A DNA stretch of 64,000 bases from Thozetella sp. PMI_491 (taxonomy: Eukaryota; Ascomycota; Sordariomycetes; Chaetosphaeriales; Chaetosphaeriaceae), in assembly GCA_021432635.1 (NCBI GenBank), contig MU270049.1, positions 312,347 to 376,346 on the forward strand. Direction: 5' to 3'. Positions 1 to 11,520 of this stretch are shown piece after piece. The notes beneath the pieces were generated by a model, which was given only the letters and a program-made list of their open reading frames with translations, had not been told where the DNA came from and did no database searches. Every line of letters begins with the position of its first letter. Positions within the stretch are counted from its first letter, which is position 1. Both the position numbers and the translations under genes were made by a program.

Positions 1-499
1 TGTGCTTGGCCTGCCAGAAGGCGGCTGTCTCGCTCTCGGTCGCGCTTAGTTTGTCAAGCTCGCGCTGGAACTCGCCCTCCATGATGCCCATCTCGCGCTC
101 TAGATGAGCGATCCGCGCATCCTTCTCCTTCAGAAGGTGCTGCGTAGCCACGGCCGAAGGGGCCAGGCTGCCGCCGCCGTGACTGCTCGTGGGCCCAGCG
201 CCGAGGCCCGAACCGGGGACGCCGCTCGCTGGACCGTCCTTGTTCGGGTTCGAGGTCGGCGGCGGCCCGCTGCTACTGCTGTTCGCGCGGCTTCGGCGCT
301 CGTCGGGAGTCGGCGACGAGGCCCCGCTCCGGTTGAGGGCGGCGCGCGGTGGAGGCGCGATGACGCTTCCGCGGTGGTTGGCCGTGGAGGATGCAAGCGC
401 ACCCGCAGCTGAGCTCCTCACTATCCGAGAGGGCGAGCCGCTGCCGGTGGCGGGGCCACGACGCTTCTCTGGCGGAGGGTTCATGATCTTGCGCGACAT
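1..499 (-). CDS. N-terminal part of a coiled-coil protein (runs off left edge)
   Basis: An open frame begins with ATG at 499 and runs without a stop to the left edge (166 codons visible). Residues 1 to about 115 are low-complexity and rich in Ser, Pro, Ala and Gly, with basic patches at the start (MSRKIMNPPPEKRRG). From about residue 118 the composition changes to charged heptad-like sequence (HLLKEKDARIAHLEREMG and onward), which looks like the beginning of a long coiled coil. This layout, a disordered head followed by a coiled coil, suits a cytoskeletal, spindle or nuclear-positioning adaptor, but that is inference and I do not recognise the family. No intron is visible in the part shown. 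The rest of the gene lies to the left. Confidence 0.6.
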   Translation of the reverse strand, partial: MSRKIMNPPPEKRRGPATGSGSPSRIVRSSAAGALASSTANHRGSVIAPPPRAALNRSGASSPTPDERRSRANSSSSGPPPTSNPNKDGPASGVPGSGLGAGPTSSHGGGSLAPSAVATQHLLKEKDARIAHLEREMGIMEGEFQRELDKLSATESETAAFWQAKH

Positions 500-1412
500 G
501 TAGTCGGGTAGTGTGGCTCGGGATCAGTACTGCGGTGCTCGCGCAGCTCGTTGTTTCACTGACTGCCTTGGCGGGTCGAAAACCTCTCGACTCAAACTCG
601 GTGCGGGCGGTCTCTTGTGTGCGGCGGGGCCCCTCCCATGGTGGTCTTAAGATGGTCTCTGTCAGCGCCCGAGTCTGTGATTCTGGCTGCCTGAAGGGGG
701 GGATGATTTGTTAATGGCGATAGGGTCGCGGCATTTGGGAGGGGGTCCTAGCTGTTGCCTCATTCGAGAGAAGGCTGCCTTCAGCTAGGCTATTTTTGCC
801 CCTCAGCCTTGAGCGAGAAGGCGGAGCAGGCAGGTGCCAGTTCGTTGGCTGCGTCTTTGGAGTGGGCTGACGAGGCTCAGATACTTTTAGGTATCCTACC
901 AGACGAATGGGTTAGAGATTGGTGGGGCTTTGGAACGTGGGGCCCGGGGTAGGACCGCCTAAGATGTCCCGGACTGGGACTCTAGCGATGTCTGGCTTCC
1001 TCGGCCGCTAGATAGCCGCTAAAAGAACCCCTGTAACCGAGCCAGTCCTAATAGCTTCCTAGATAAACGCGTGACCAACGACAGTTCACACTTCTGGAAC
1101 TGTAGGGGATGCAGCGAGAATGGATCAAGCAAGCATGATGGGCGATAAAATCCACCCCGTCACTTTTAAACTTAGAATGCCCTCTCAAGGATGATGACGA
1201 CGGCCTCGGGGCTCGTGTGGTTCCTGTGGCGGGAATTTCGGCATCGCTAGATGCTGCCTCAAACGGGCCAGGTTGCACGCCTTCTGCCTAGTCGTGGCCA
1301 GGCCAAGTCTGCTCTTGCTCCGGCCGGTTGCCCCGAGGAAACAACCGATGGACAAAGAAGATAACCCGCCCCTCCGGACATTATCTCCGCATGCACGAAT
1401 CTGACAAGATGC
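500..1412. other. Intergenic, 5' region of the left-edge gene
   Basis: About 0.9 kb between the 5' end of the coiled-coil gene and the 3' end of the AKAP7-like gene. Only short unrelated open frames are present. It should hold the promoter of the left-edge gene and the terminator of the next one. No RNA gene or repeat was recognised. Confidence 0.5.
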
Positions 1413-2156
1413 TCATACATCGATCTCCTCCACCACCTCGTAAGCTTCCTCCTCGACGTCGCCCACGACCATCTTCTTCGCCCCCATCTTACATATCGCG
1501 ATCTTCTCCACCGGCACGTCTTGCATCCATATCTGGTCCTCGTAGCGATCCAGGATGCCCCTGGCATCAATGGTCAGTCTCTCTGCCCTCCTTCCGCCCT
1601 TCTTTTTGTCCCGCCCGCCCTTGACATAGATGGTGTTCACGATGGTGGCATGGAGAAGCAGCGGTCGGGTTTCCTCCTCCATGAGCTCGGCCTTTTGGAA
1701 CGCCCCGCGCAATCGCTCACAAAACGCATACAAAGTCCCCAGCTGGTCCGAAGGTGGTGCGTACAGGACCGCCGCCTTGGCCGCCGCCTGCATGGATTCG
1801 AGGCCGCGTAGGGTGATGGTAAGACGATCTGAAGTTCCGGCAACGCCGTTTGCAGAAGATGACTCTTTCGTGCCTAGCATCACCGGCGGTTTGACTGCTG
1901 CCAGTATCTCCCGTGGCTTGAGAGTCCGCAGCAACTCTTTAGCCCTCTCCAGACCGTCGCTCCTGGGGAAGCTGAAGACCCCAAGTGTGAGGTGCAGCGT
2001 CCCGACCGGCCGGACGGCATCTTCCGGGACACCAAAGCTGAGTGGACTGGTGACATCCGCGGAAAAGCTTGCTAGGCTCTGGTTGAGCTGCGGCCGCGAG
2101 ACGGGTGTGACAAGTGGTATGCAGAGAAAATGGGTTGGTGCTGGCTTGGGCGGCAT
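1413..2156 (-). CDS. AKAP7/ASCC1-like 2H phosphoesterase domain protein
   Basis: This is a 247-residue protein read from the ATG at 2156 (MPPKPAPTHFLCIPLV). The open frame extends 30 codons further upstream, but only with a TTG-type start, so 2156 is preferred. Two HxTx motifs typical of the 2H phosphoesterase fold are visible: LHLTLGVF near residue 55 and LHATIVNT near residue 169. This arrangement matches the AKAP7 nuclear-localisation-signal/ASCC1 group, related to LigT-type 2'-5' RNA ligases. Family members bind or process RNA or nucleotides; the exact reaction here is unknown. The C-terminus is acidic and follows a Lys/Arg-rich stretch (KGGRDKKKGGRRAERL). It is a single exon as called. 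A further upstream exon cannot be excluded. Confidence 0.85.
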   Translation of the reverse strand: MPPKPAPTHFLCIPLVTPVSRPQLNQSLASFSADVTSPLSFGVPEDAVRPVGTLHLTLGVFSFPRSDGLERAKELLRTLKPREILAAVKPPVMLGTKESSSANGVAGTSDRLTITLRGLESMQAAAKAAVLYAPPSDQLGTLYAFCERLRGAFQKAELMEEETRPLLLHATIVNTIYVKGGRDKKKGGRRAERLTIDARGILDRYEDQIWMQDVPVEKIAICKMGAKKMVVGDVEEEAYEVVEEIDV

Positions 2157-3293
2157 CTTGACAGACGGCTCCTCGCTGGGCTCGCGCGATGGGGGGTCAG
2201 CGAGATGACTGCACTTGGCGTCTTTGAGCAGCTGGTATTCGACCAAGAAAATCCCCGACCTCTATGATGTCGTCCCAGACGTTTTAACCTTGGTGTTCTG
2301 GATGCGGGCATCAGACGTGCTCAATGCAAGGTCTAGGCTGCCGCGCAACCTACCTGAAGCACCTTGTGCTCTTGTAAATTTGGACGAGTGCGAAGCGAGC
2401 CAATGGAAATCAGCAGCCGCTGAAGTGAAATCGATTAAACTCTCCTGGATCAAATGTATGATAGTGGAGAGGCGCAATATGGCATTGCGCATTCGTAGTA
2501 CACCTGCTAGTAGGGCTGGAGAAAGAAGATGCCTGGTTCGGTTGAAAAGCCGACATCACGAGTGCGACAAGGGCGGTGCTTGGACCTTTTTTACTGGCCA
2601 TCCCCGTTTACAGCGCAAAAAATACCCCTGACCCTAGAGGAAAAGGGGCTCGTATAAGTCCGTTGTCTAAGGTATTTGCCCCAACATCGGCGAAAATGGC
2701 AATTAAAAACTAGCACATAACTCTTCGCGACTATCACAGCTTGGATCGTGGTTTCCCCGACGCCATCATAGGCACTCTCCGGTCATTGCAATGGATGCAA
2801 GAGAGGTGATTGTATGTGTGGTAGAAAAGCGAAGGAAAGACTGGAAAAGCTAACGCACAAAGCAAATGACCGAAAATGCTATGATATTCATGTAGTGTGA
2901 AAGTTTTGCGAAGCAAAATAACCATTCCTCTTTCCAGGTTAAGATGGATAACGTTTCCCCTGTCCCATCTTCCGTCTCCTACCTTGCCATACCAAGTCTC
3001 TTGCCGCGGATTCCAACCGTCGCTCAAGTCCCGCAGTTTGTAACAGCGTTCGCGCTTATCCTAGTACCAGCCCTGGTACCATGGTTGACGAGATAACGCC
3101 CGCCATGAGGCAAGAAGTCGTAAATGTCGAGAGTTTCGGCTCTGGAACCCCCTTCCTTTGTTTGAATCCTTCGCTTCGTCCTCTACTCTAAGGTATCGTT
3201 AAGGCCATCCCAAGACAGCGGTCCATCTTGGGTGCCGGCCCAACTCCCCAGAACCACGTGGTCGTCAGAGGCGACGGCACCCCGTAAGCACAA
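2157..3293. other. Intergenic between ypd1 3' end and AKAP7-like gene
   Basis: About 1.1 kb. It contains the promoter of the AKAP7-like gene on the minus strand and the 3' flank of ypd1. There is a moderately AT-rich stretch around 2630-2950. No additional gene was recognised. Confidence 0.5.
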
Positions 3294-4036
3294 CTAGGCC
3301 TCGCCAAAGAAAGTCTTCATTTGCTTTTCCAGCGACTCCTTGTCGGTCTTGACCGCTTTCAAGGCATCGGCGATCTTCTGAAGGCAGACGTTCTCGTCAG
3401 GCTCCGGCGACCCGTCAAGAGTCAACTTCTTGCCGTACTGCTGAATCACTTGGCAGCTGTCTCGAATCTTGTTAAACCCGAGGGTTGCAGAAGACCCCTT
3501 CAGGAAGTGTCCTCTATTAGATAGCTCTTCGAGGTCCTTCTCGGCTCTGTGCATAGAGGAGAGTGGTCAGTTTCTGCTGGCGGAATCTAGGCGTAGCAGG
3601 TAGCGTAGTATACTGAGCGGCAGGGCAACCAGTGATGGGGGGGAGAGGAGGGGGAGGGGAGATAGCAGAGAGCCGGGAGCATGGAAAAGACAAAGACACG
3701 GGTGGACAAATGCCAAAGGATTTCAACAGACAGGCTGGGGCTTAACTCACAGGGCCTTGTCCATCTGAGCGAAGGTGTCGTCGGCTTGCTCAAAGAACTT
3801 GAGAACCAGAGGCTTGCTGAAGTCGCGGTCCTCCTCGTTGTCGTCCATCTCGAGGATCTGGGAAAAGATCCCATTGTCGACGGCGTCGCCAAAGTCGGCC
3901 ATGGTGGTCGAGGAGCCTTCGTCGGTCTAGGGCACAATGGCGGCTGCAGTTAGCCTTAGCTAGCGCGAGGAGGGGAAACAAAAGGCCACAGCAGAGGGCC
4001 CCGGGGGTCACAAACTCTATCGTCATCATCGGCCAT
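3294..4036 (-). CDS. ypd1: Histidine-containing phosphotransfer protein (Ypd1/Mpr1 type)
   Basis: Three exons give 149 residues: 4036-4016, 3926-3751 and 3546-3294. Both introns keep frame (donors GTTTGT and GTGAGT, acceptors TAG and CAG). The HPt motif GHFLKGSSATLGF carries the phospho-accepting histidine at about residue 79, followed by the conserved helix KIRDSCQVIQQYG. The acidic N-terminal half (ILEMDDNEEDRDFSK, then a helix ending DTFAQMDKAL) matches fungal Ypd1 proteins, which relay phosphate from hybrid histidine kinases to the response regulators Ssk1 and Skn7 in osmotic and oxidative stress signalling. The length fits the family. The first exon encodes only seven residues (MADDDDR) and is the least certain part. 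A second in-frame ATG near residue 16 could also serve as start. Confidence 0.9.
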
Positions 4037-7000
4037 GTTGAAGCGGTCGAACGTGTGTGTTGGGCCCTCGCCAGCACACTTGCGAGGCAGAAAAGGGGCG
4101 ATGGCTGGGGGGCAGCCGAACAAGGAGGGAAGCAACTGCAGGGGCCAGGCTGTGCGTGCCCAACACCCTTTTTGAGGGTTATGTAGGTGGCCGCCCCGGC
4201 ACAGAGGTAGGTATGTAGGTAAGGAGTTAAGGAGGGTACGGGGATGCGTGGGACCACCCACTTGGAGCCTAGGCGGAGGAGAGGGGGGGGGGGAGGGGGT
4301 GATGGAGTGCGAATATGAAAGGGCTTACAGCAAGTAGCCGAGGAGTGCGCGGGCGTGGTCAAAACGGAGGAGCACGGCGCCACCACGCGGTAAGCCGGAG
4401 GACGTCGAGCAAGAGAGCGGTCCGGTGAGGGTACGGAGAAAAGAAACACGCAAGGTATCCTTCGAGATTTCTTTTCTTTTGTGCGACAGGTTTGCGCCGG
4501 AGCAGTGCGGCACTTGTGGGGTCTGAGCTAGGTTAGCACTGGGAGCTATGCGTCTCGGGACGGCCAGAGAGCATGTACATAGTTGCTAGCGGTGATGGAT
4601 GTTGTTAGAGGGGACTTGATGACGACAAGGCAAAGAGTGGTTTCCCAGAACGGGTGGTGTAAGATTAGAATGGGCTCAACCGCTCCCCGGAGGACTAATT
4701 TTTGGCAGCGGGTCGGGCAGGGAAAGTCAGGGGAGGAGCAGGCGGAGGCTTGAGAAGAGAGAGGGGGGGAGGTAGCGACGCGCGAGGACACCGTCAGGGA
4801 AGGCTGATGGTGTCTCCAATCGTCTAGGAGGGGGGGGGGGGGGGGGGGGGGGGGACGCTGGTGGGAGATTGTGAGCGTGGGAGGAGTGGGGAGGCTGTCG
4901 AGATGGAAAGTCAACCTCAACCTGACTTGCCTCGATTTGTGCAGGCGGACCTGCGACGTGCTTGACAAAGGAGGCGACCGTAAATCGCGATCGGGACAAC
5001 GGTGGGCCACAGCACTCGCCAAGAAAGGTTGCGGTGGAATTGCGACTGCACGAATCGAATCCACAAGCAGTTCCAGTGTATATAAAATGAAATGTGGTTC
5101 TTCAAGCGTGCTGTCCCGCTCTTTCTAGAGGATGAAAGTGAAGCGCCGGCTATGTTTTTTTTTTTTTTTTTTGGAGGAGAGGGGGGAGTTTGTTCCCTGT
5201 TCCACGTTGCTCGTGACCCTGGACGGAGGACGGTCGAGTCGGCTCTGTCATCCACAGCAGGCTGATTCAGAGTGCCGCCCCCCGAAACCATCCCACAGTA
5301 ATCAGACTTGACACGCAAGCGCTGCCCGTCCAGTTCGGCCTGGCGAGCCTGGCTGGCTGGCAAAGAGAGTGTGTGCCTCCTCGTTCGTACCTCAGCGTCC
5401 GTAAACTCTCTGGATGGAGCCCTCCGTTTGCTCATGCGCTCAGCGTTTGCCAGACTTTGGGAGGGGAAGGCAGAACGGTGGTTCCTGCCACCAAGCTGAA
5501 ATGATGCTAGTGGCCACCCCCGCCCCCACTGCTCAAGCAATCTTCACATCCCATCCAGAGCCGTGTTGCCGTTAGTTTTGGAAATTTTACTCGCGTTGTC
5601 CACCCGGCGCTCCGCCGGACCCTGCTAGAGCCGACTGCTTGGGAAGGCTCGTGGCGCCCTCAGGGCACGACTTGTTGGCACTGCAGTACGTGCAGAGCTG
5701 CAGAACGGATCCGGCCTCACCTTTTCGCTATCGCAAGGACGTGACCGTCTGACCTACGTACGGGCCAGTGGCTCGCTGCATCGCCGATACTCAGCACGCA
5801 AGGGGTGCCATCCAGGTTCCGATCCCCTGCTCGAACCTGATGGACGATGGGTTAGGTCTGCTCGAGTGCTACGGCATGTAGACATGATCGACAGTGTGGC
5901 ACTCCACAAGCTCCTTCCGCCTTCCTAGACTTGATCTCGAAGCTTCCGAGGTCGCCAACTTCCTAGCTGAAGCAGGAGGGGCCAAGACATCGGCATCCCG
6001 CCACCCCTCCCCCCCTTTCCCCACGCCTTCCTCCCCGACCTCGCCGCCGTCCGTCCGTCCGATGTCGAGCACGCCTCCCGTCTAATCAGCTACGTGGTCG
6101 GAGATCCGGCACAGCAAGTGACGCAGAGCAGACATGAATGACATAATGGTCGGCTTGACAACTTCCGGATCGACTCGAGCCCACGCCGTGTACTTTAGAC
6201 TATCTGATCTCACTGCCTTTGATCAGCCAAGTCATACCGTCACAGAGCAGACCGCATAAACGGGGTCATCTAGCTGTCGAGATACCAAACGATCTCGCCT
6301 ATTGGCTACTGCTGCTGTCGCGGCACAGAAGCTCTGAAGGAGGACGACGGGGAAGGAAGCAAGCAAAGTACAAGGCTCCTGGCTGCTTGGGCAACCTTGA
6401 GCACCGGCCTCGTAGCCTCAATAGTATCACTCTTCCGCCTCGCGGCAACGAGCAAAGGAAGCTAAATGCAGGGTCCTGCGTGCGATCAGGATGTCTTATA
6501 TCAGATTCTTCTCGGCCGGCACTCCCCGCGGCTCCCCGACCCCGGAAGCTTGAGTTGACCAGATCCGTGCTTGGTCCCCAGGGGAGGGGTACAGGATGGT
6601 ACAGTACAGGATGCGACAGCCTTTCGACGGGACTGTCATTGCGCGGACGGATCCGGCTAATTTCTGCAGGCCACGCCTCGCCTGGAATGGAACCTGCCAG
6701 GGACAGTCACCAGAGGCGACCTGCATCGTCCTGGAGGACCCTGACTTACAGATTGGCAGCACTACGCGTGCTCGTGCGCCGGAGAGGTCGACGCTGCAGG
6801 CTACGCTTGGGGTTAGTCGCCGCAGTGTTTGCAGTTGCCGGCGCTGGGCCCCTCGTCGCGCTGGTAGCTGGTTGGGTCCCGGATGGAGACTTGGGTCCTT
6901 CGGACAGCGACGTTACTGGATACCCCATAGTTGGGCGGAGGACCTGTACAGTCTAACTCTGTGCATTCGCCTCGGAGGGAGGGGGGGCATGCCACATCTC

Positions 7001-9505
7001 TTCTTCGAGAAGCACCAGCCGGCGCCAGCGGCGTGAGGGGTCTTTGGCGGAGACCCCGCCATTCCCGTTGCGGTGTTAAGCTCACCCGAGCTCGCTGCCC
7101 TTTTCATCATTCCGTGCGGATAGTGGGCCCCCATGTACGTCCATCTTTTTTTCCCACGTCATACCGCCAAAACATCGTCATAGGTTGCACCACCGCTGCA
7201 TGGACATGGGTGCTAGCTTTGTCCCCTTGTCTGATTGGCTCCCGCCGCTCGCGAAGTCTCTTTCGGATTGACGGCCTCTCTCGAGACATCGACAGCACGT
7301 CCCTGGCCCGGTGCTGTGCCCTGGATGCCGACCGGTCAACTCGGTAGGCATCCCCGCGGCCGAGTCGAGGGCTTTTGGCGCTCATGGGGGTCTCGGGACT
7401 GGCTGCGTCGCCTTCCCTATTGGGGTGCTGGAACCCAATACATGCTACCTCAGCGGCGCCCCCCCCGGCCGCCGCATCTCGATGGTAAGGGTGGCTAATC
7501 CTGCCAGAGGCCTTTGTGGAATGGGCAGGGACGGGAGGGGCAGGGTCGACAGTAAAGCGGCCGAAAATGAGGAGACAGACGCCCGGCGAATATCGATTCT
7601 GACTCGAGCTGAAAATCGGATATCGGCACACCTGGACCCTGTCCGGGTGCCACAAATCCCCAGTCTGGTTCACAAACCCCCCAACCACCCCCCTTTGGTT
7701 GGCACCAGGCTCTCTGAAATGGCGCCTTGGCCATGCCCAGTCGGTTCTTAGTCCTTTCATATTATCTAGCAAGCATTAAATAATACCACTTTGGTGGAAA
7801 TGGAGCACTCGCTAGATGCTACTGCTGCTGTCGCTCGCTGTCCAGATGAGCGAGAGCGTGCCAAGCCCAGCCCGCTGGTCTTGGGACGGAACCATCATGG
7901 AAGGCAGTACCATGGATTAAAGCCACGCAATCAGCACCTCGAATCCTCTACTTTTGTTTTATTCCCCTCTCCGTTACCGCTTATGCGCTGATCGAGCCTC
8001 TTAGCGCCTCTAGGATCGTTGTATCAATACTAGTGCTAGTCGCCGAGCAGGTCGGGGAAGAGCTGGCATCTCACACTAGGGCAACGCAGTACCCTCGCAT
8101 CGGGAGGGTCTCCTTCGGTGAGACCATATGGGCCCATCCTGCCCCTCGTGTCTTGCTCCCCGGCAAGCAGCAACGGGGTCGAGCGAGCGCCTCATCTTCT
8201 AGCGAGCGACGAAGAAGCAGCGTGGAAATGCAGTCAAGACATGTGCCCATACTCCCGGGAGAGACCTTCTCGGGCTGAGACCACTGTTCCGGGAGCTGAA
8301 GGCTGTCGTGAGGTCACGCAAACGATAGCCCGCATTTTCCGTACCGAAAGCCTCGCCGAGCAAGCCATTCCTTGCCTACAGAAAACCCAAGGCCATTCTA
8401 GCAACGGCCTCTCGCACTTCGCATTCACCCCGAGCAGAGAGAGTGAGACAGAATGACCCGCAGGCCGGGCCGGAGGGGTGAGCGAGGCAACGGCACAGGA
8501 GTGCCAAGCCCTATCAGTGGCCCTTACGAAGTAGTGAACCATTCGTCTAGGGATATGGGAAGGCGGATATGAGAGACACATGGTCTGCAGAAGCTGGCCG
8601 GCTCTACTGGAGGGGAGTCGTCCAGGAGCGGCCTATATTAGGATGATTACATTTGAGCCTCGAGTGATCGACACCGCTATAATCCCATCCACCCCGTAAT
8701 GCCGGGCCAGGTTCTGCAGGCCTCAGCGACCCGAATGCGCAAGGGATGTCACCAGAGCTGCGACGGCTACCACCTTCTCCTTGTTGCCCGCAACCCTTGC
8801 GTGCGGTCCGGGGCGGCCTTCACCGTTTCCCTTATCACGCTGCTGGGGGTTTGGGAAGACCACCGCCCAAAAAAATCCCGCCGAACCTGCATGCAAACTG
8901 CATAGTAACGATCGCAAAACCTGTTTTTGAGCCCGTTCCCACCACTCGTTTCTCCCCACCGACCACGCCCGGGCCTATCACGACGGGGGCCAGGGCTTCA
9001 CCCCGATGCGCTTTGGCTAAATATGCCTAGGCGATGTCTCTAGCCTTTTGATGCTAGAACCTTCCGTAGAGTCTGGAGTGGTGCTTCCATCGTGAGGTCC
9101 ACGAGTCCTATGCCTCGCTTGCCCGAGGAAGGATGGGCGCCGGTGAAAAGAAGATGTCACGTGAATAGGTTGATCACTTTCAACCTCTCCCGGGAGCCAC
9201 CGCCGACCTAGCCAGTAAGCGGAGGCGGGGGGAGAAGCGGCACAAGGATGGCAGCAATTGTGTGACGACCAGATTGCGCCAGACTCAGCCGCTGGGATGC
9301 CTGGGAAGGGGGGTGCGTCCACGGCCGGGAAAGTGCGTCAGGAGGGTCGACTGACAGGGAAATCTCATGCGCACATCCCGCCGACCATGTGCATTAGCAC
9401 AGGGTCCAGAAGCTCGGAGACCTTCGTGGAGGCTCTCGGCATTTGCCTTCCAACAGGAGCATAACGGAGGGTCCATGTAGCCCGTACGGTGGCCGTTGGC
9501 GTCTG
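4037..9505. other. 5.5-kb region without a recognisable gene
   Basis: This stretch lies upstream of ypd1 and downstream of the DUF3984 gene. It contains many open frames of 60-245 codons on both strands, but all are Arg/Ser/Pro/Gly-rich, start and stop without conserved motifs, and overlap each other freely, as expected in GC-rich non-coding DNA. Visible simple-sequence features are a 25-base G run (4830-4854) and an 18-base T run (5155-5172). I found no convincing tRNA, rRNA or transposase. It may include a long 5' leader of ypd1 or long non-coding transcripts. Confidence 0.4.
4830..4854. repeat. 25-base homopolymer G run
   Basis: An uninterrupted run of G on the plus strand, about 0.8 kb upstream of the ypd1 start codon (C-rich on the ypd1 coding strand). 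It lies in a wider G-rich region with other short G runs, for example near 4280 and 4770. It could form a G-quadruplex and is also a likely site of assembly length error. Confidence 0.95.
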
Positions 9506-10579
9506 TTAGAGGAGTACCTTGGATGCCACGCTCAACAGCCAGGCTGCGTCCTGCCAACCCCCCTCGTCGGCTTTCGGCGGCGGCATGCGCTCCTCGACTA
9601 GTGTCGTGACTCCTTCGAAGTGGCGGGTACTCGATCGTCTCCGCTCCTCGACCGCTTCCTCCACCTCTCCGTCCGACTCCTCCTCGTTCTCAGTCTCTTC
9701 GACCGAGAGCAGCTGGAGGCCCCAGACGTTGCCGAACCACGACGACACCTGCCCTCGCTTGACCAGCCGCCGAACATGCGCCTCGTCTTCCATACTCGTG
9801 TCCTCAAGTTCTAGCCTCTCCAGTTTCTCGTCCAGGTTGACAAAGTCTGGGCCTGCGATGTAGTCGGACTCGCCTGCGCCGCCACTGGGCGGGAAGTAGC
9901 CATCCATCGACCGCCGCTCCGCCGGCGTTATGACCTGGCTCCGACTGCCATAGCGGCTGTGCGGTGGTGACGACCCGTTCTCGTCGAACACGGCCGCCAG
10001 GCTGCCCCGCCGGCTGGCATTCCGGCTCGCCATCTCGCGCGCCCGCGCCAGCTCCTGGTCGATCGCTTCCTCCTCGGGATCCTTCATCCCGGCGAGGCTG
10101 GTCGAGCTCTCCCGCGACACCAACCACGACTGCCCCTTGTATTCGCGCGTCTCGGTGCTTATCAGTGCACCAGCGCGGAGCAGCCAATCGGTGTCGCTGC
10201 TGTCCCGCCCAAGTACAGCGTCGTCTCGGCGGCGCCGGCTGCTGCTCGGCGATACGTTGCCCGTGGTGCGGCGTCCATTTGAGGCGAGCTGCGTGGCGGA
10301 CTTGCTCTTAGGCAGCGATGACCGGGGCGTGGATGAGCCACGAGCGCGGGAGCCAGACCGCGAGGGAGCCGGGGAGCGGGAGAGCAGCCGGGGCGTGGTT
10401 GGGGCGGACTTGCCCTGGAGGTATGAGGTGCTTCGGATCGGGCCGGACAGGGCGTCAGGGAGCTCGTCAGGGTCGCCGAGCGGGAGCTTAGAGGTGAGCG
10501 GGGCAAGTGAGAGATGGTTGAGATTGGTAGTTGAGCGGTTCTTCCGCCGGGAGGCGTGGGCGTTATACGCAACATCCAT
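9506..10579 (-). CDS. DUF3984 family fungal protein
   Basis: A single-exon protein of 357 residues from the ATG at 10579 (MDVAYNAHASRRKNRSTTNL). The open frame continues upstream to 10843 with an unrelated Arg/Ala-rich stretch that is probably leader. The N-terminus, the motif GKSAPTTPRLLSRSP, and the central DTDWLLRAGALISTETRE and GQSWLVSRESSTSL segments match the fungal DUF3984 family as I remember it. The protein is Ser/Arg-rich and largely disordered, with a short charged helical part before the end. Its function is unknown. It is divergently transcribed from elp1, with 941 bp between the start codons. Confidence 0.75.
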   Translation of the reverse strand: MDVAYNAHASRRKNRSTTNLNHLSLAPLTSKLPLGDPDELPDALSGPIRSTSYLQGKSAPTTPRLLSRSPAPSRSGSRARGSSTPRSSLPKSKSATQLASNGRRTTGNVSPSSSRRRRDDAVLGRDSSDTDWLLRAGALISTETREYKGQSWLVSRESSTSLAGMKDPEEEAIDQELARAREMASRNASRRGSLAAVFDENGSSPPHSRYGSRSQVITPAERRSMDGYFPPSGGAGESDYIAGPDFVNLDEKLERLELEDTSMEDEAHVRRLVKRGQVSSWFGNVWGLQLLSVEETENEEESDGEVEEAVEERRRSSTRHFEGVTTLVEERMPPPKADEGGWQDAAWLLSVASKVLL

Positions 10580-11520
10580 GGTGCTCGTCAAAATTCGGCG
10601 GGCCCCAACGAATCGGGTCTGGAGTTGGCTCGGGGCAGGGGCAGCTCTCAATAATGCCGCGAACAGAGCAGCTTGTCGAGCCCAATCAAGGCAACGGAGG
10701 CGGTGTGTAGCCTTTAAGCGTCTCTTGGATGCGCGTTGGGATTCTTGGGCTCGACCCGTGCATGCAAAAGCGCAGGCAGGATGGAATGATATCGCGTGTT
10801 GAGGATCGTTCCGATCTCGAAGGAAGGGGAGAATGGGTCCCAACCACTGTTAGTAGGCCGAGAAGGGGGGGGGTTCGGAAAACTCTGGGGCAAGCTGCAG
10901 TAATGGACAGGCCTGGCCCGGGCGCATGTCTGCCGAGGAGACGCGACGTAGCCGTGTAAGCCGTGATTTGACCAACGATCTGCGAATGAGTGGGGTCGCC
11001 CCAACGCCACCTCCTCCTACGACAGGGCGAGCCCTCTTAGGCCAGAACTGCAGCTACACACTCTCGAGCCACTCAAGGACGACTAAGCAGCTCCGACAGG
11101 CAAGCAGGCGTCCCGGGCGGTGAGACCGACTCGGCTTTTGCTGCCATTTTGCTGCCAACATTGCAGATTGAGCAGACAGGTCAATTGCAGGTGAAGGCAC
11201 CCAAACAAGCCAAAGGCACCGTGGACGGCGGCGACACCAGGGAAGAAAAGATCCTCGCCACTTTGTGCTAGTTTTCTTGCTGCAAGCCCTCCCCCCCAGT
11301 GCTTTCTGAACCTACCAAACTTGGCAGTTTTTAGTTTCTTTTTTGCCGCTCGTCCAGTTCAGCCCCTGGGAGGTTGCATCTGCGGGTGTTAAAAAAAAAA
11401 AAAAAGGTCCACGACCTCGGGAACCCACTAAAGCTTGTGATCCGAGGTCCCTTCTCGGCTGCACGCATCTGCACGAGAAGACTTGGAGTTTTAGGACCCC
11501 TCACGCACTCGATCGGCAAG
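10580..11520. promoter_or_regulatory. Shared upstream region of DUF3984 gene and elp1
   Basis: 941 bp lie between two divergent start codons. A 15-base A run (11391-11405) and pyrimidine-rich patches lie close to the elp1 start. It probably contains both core promoters. No specific factor site was identified. Confidence 0.5.

Noticed and set aside
4546..5064. 172-codon open frame crossing the G run
   Set aside because: It contains a proline run made only by the homopolymer and no recognisable domain.
6219..6956. 245-codon open frame on the plus strand in the 5.5-kb gap
   Set aside because: Composition is Arg/Ser/Gly-rich with no motif; several equally long frames overlap it. Not supported as a gene.
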